Positions 5,161-5,803 of a DNA stretch of 5,803 bases are shown here, in pieces. Location of the stretch: NCBI GenBank assembly GCA_045576435.1, contig JAZNGL010000020.1, positions 1 through 5,803 on the forward strand, read 5' to 3'. This DNA is from CAKSIW01 sp045576435. GTDB lineage: Bacteria > Bacillota > Clostridia > Monoglobales > Monoglobaceae. Position 1 is the stretch's first letter. Each line of letters opens with the position of its first letter. A program made the translations under genes and the position numbers. Under the pieces are notes generated by a model. It was not told where the DNA came from and made no database searches. It worked only from the letters and a program-made list of their open reading frames with translations.

Positions 5161-5803
5161 TTAAGCTGTCTTGATAATATCTTTATTCATTTCGATATAT
5201 TCCATAGCTTCCTTATACGGATCTTCGAATTTAAATACTATTGTAACTTTTTTATTCTCATGCACGAGAATTTCTTCTACCAATTCCGTTAAGACAGCTC
5301 TGGTAAGAGATTTTAATTTGCCATACTTTTTGAAGTGTGCAATAAACTCATTTTCCTCGTTTACGCCCTCTTCGTAATTTTTGGCTGTTTCGGTCAAGCT
5401 TTCTATCATCTTATCAAGTGTCTCTATTTTTTCGGTCATATTTTGCTTTAACATCAAATATTCTTCCTGGCTTATAAGACCACTTTTCAAGTCTGGATAT
5501 AAGTCAACCATCATTCTCATGCATTTATCTCTTTCGGTTGTTTGTGTTTTTATAGCCTTTTGCAAATGATCTGATTCTTTTTTTCGTGAGCTGCTTGCGT
5601 TAATCTCCTCAAGCAGTTTATTCATATCAATAGCAGTGTATATCATTTGCTGGATTGTAGCAAGAACTATTTCTTCGAGATGATCAATTCTTATTGTATG
5701 GTTCCCGCAGGCACTCTTTTTCATCTTTCTTGCAGTAGCACAACGATAATAATGGTAAGTAGCATAGGGATGTGAATTTGTTTTCTTGTGAAGTCGGATC
5801 GTA
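5161..5803 (-). CDS. Large serine recombinase, C-terminal part (runs off the right edge)
   Basis: Large serine recombinases cut and rejoin DNA at att sites to integrate or excise mobile elements. The frame is open to the window edge, so the start and the catalytic resolvase domain lie outside; 213 residues are visible. The first ~35 are the second half of the zinc ribbon. Cys21 and Cys32 (YRCATARK...SACGNH) are the likely second ligand pair, followed by HTIRIDHLEEIVL, typical of the family. Residues ~60-150 are a charged heptad-like coiled coil (KSGLISQEEYLMLKQNM lies inside), the part that controls integration versus excision. The tail with LTELVEEILVHENKKVTIVF is the conserved C-terminal domain. 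The end looks intact. The internal ATG at 5724 is not the start, as it falls between the two cysteines. It faces the spoVAD remnant. Confidence 0.9.
   Translation of the reverse strand, partial: TIRLHKKTNSHPYATYHYYRCATARKMKKSACGNHTIRIDHLEEIVLATIQQMIYTAIDMNKLLEEINASSSRKKESDHLQKAIKTQTTERDKCMRMMVDLYPDLKSGLISQEEYLMLKQNMTEKIETLDKMIESLTETAKNYEEGVNEENEFIAHFKKYGKLKSLTRAVLTELVEEILVHENKKVTIVFKFEDPYKEAMEYIEMNKDIIKTA

Larger units (their letters stand above)
4964..5803 (-). mobile_element. End of a serine-recombinase element inserted in spoVAD (partial)
   Basis: This is the left end of an element whose body continues beyond the right edge. It contains the junction region, a 15-bp hairpin terminator and the 3' part of a large serine recombinase gene facing spoVAD. 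A recombinase next to its own attachment site is the usual layout for prophages, integrative elements and skin-type sporulation elements. The type and size of the element cannot be told from this window. Confidence 0.65.

Noticed and set aside
1..5803. CRISPR array or insertion-sequence transposase
   Set aside because: No regularly spaced repeats and no transposase-like frame were seen; the only mobile-element gene is the serine recombinase at the right edge.

Overview
The window looks like a chromosomal segment of a low-GC, spore-forming member of the Clostridia/Firmicutes. The reasons are AT-rich spacers, tRNA genes with encoded CCA directly behind a 5S rRNA, a T-box leader, and spoVA sporulation genes. 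I cannot name the species from the sequence.

Layout. Bases 1-367 are the tail of a ribosomal RNA operon: 23S-5S spacer, 5S rRNA, tRNA-Asn(GTT), tRNA-Glu(TTC) and a strong intrinsic terminator. Next on the + strand is pfkA (ATP-dependent 6-phosphofructokinase; start at 498). Fifteen bases after its stop is a near-perfect extended -10 promoter, which drives a T-box leader of about 290 nt. The leader has stem I, a specifier loop, an antiterminator with a seven-base bulge, and a competing terminator. It controls an unusual 762-residue protein that joins an XRE-type helix-turn-helix, a cupin and a complete acyl-CoA synthetase. By alignment to the usual stem I layout the specifier is most likely GTA (valine). 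This suggests a branched-chain acid salvage enzyme induced by amino-acid starvation. A terminator that can work in both directions closes that unit.

From 4191 rightward everything reads on the - strand: spoVAE (SpoVAEb type), then only the last ~130 codons of spoVAD, then a 15-bp hairpin, then the C-terminal 213 residues of a large serine recombinase running off the right edge. SpoVAD similarity stops abruptly near 4963, and no ribosome binding site serves the 3' fragment. The simplest reading is that a recombinase-bearing element sits inside spoVAD. This arrangement recalls the skin-type intervening elements that are excised from sporulation genes in the mother cell. spoVA genes, however, are normally expressed in the forespore, so if excision is developmental it would differ in compartment. 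The 5' part of spoVAD and the far attachment site should lie beyond the right edge.

The two most interesting items are therefore the interrupted spoVAD with its adjacent recombinase, and the T-box-controlled HTH-cupin-acyl-CoA synthetase.
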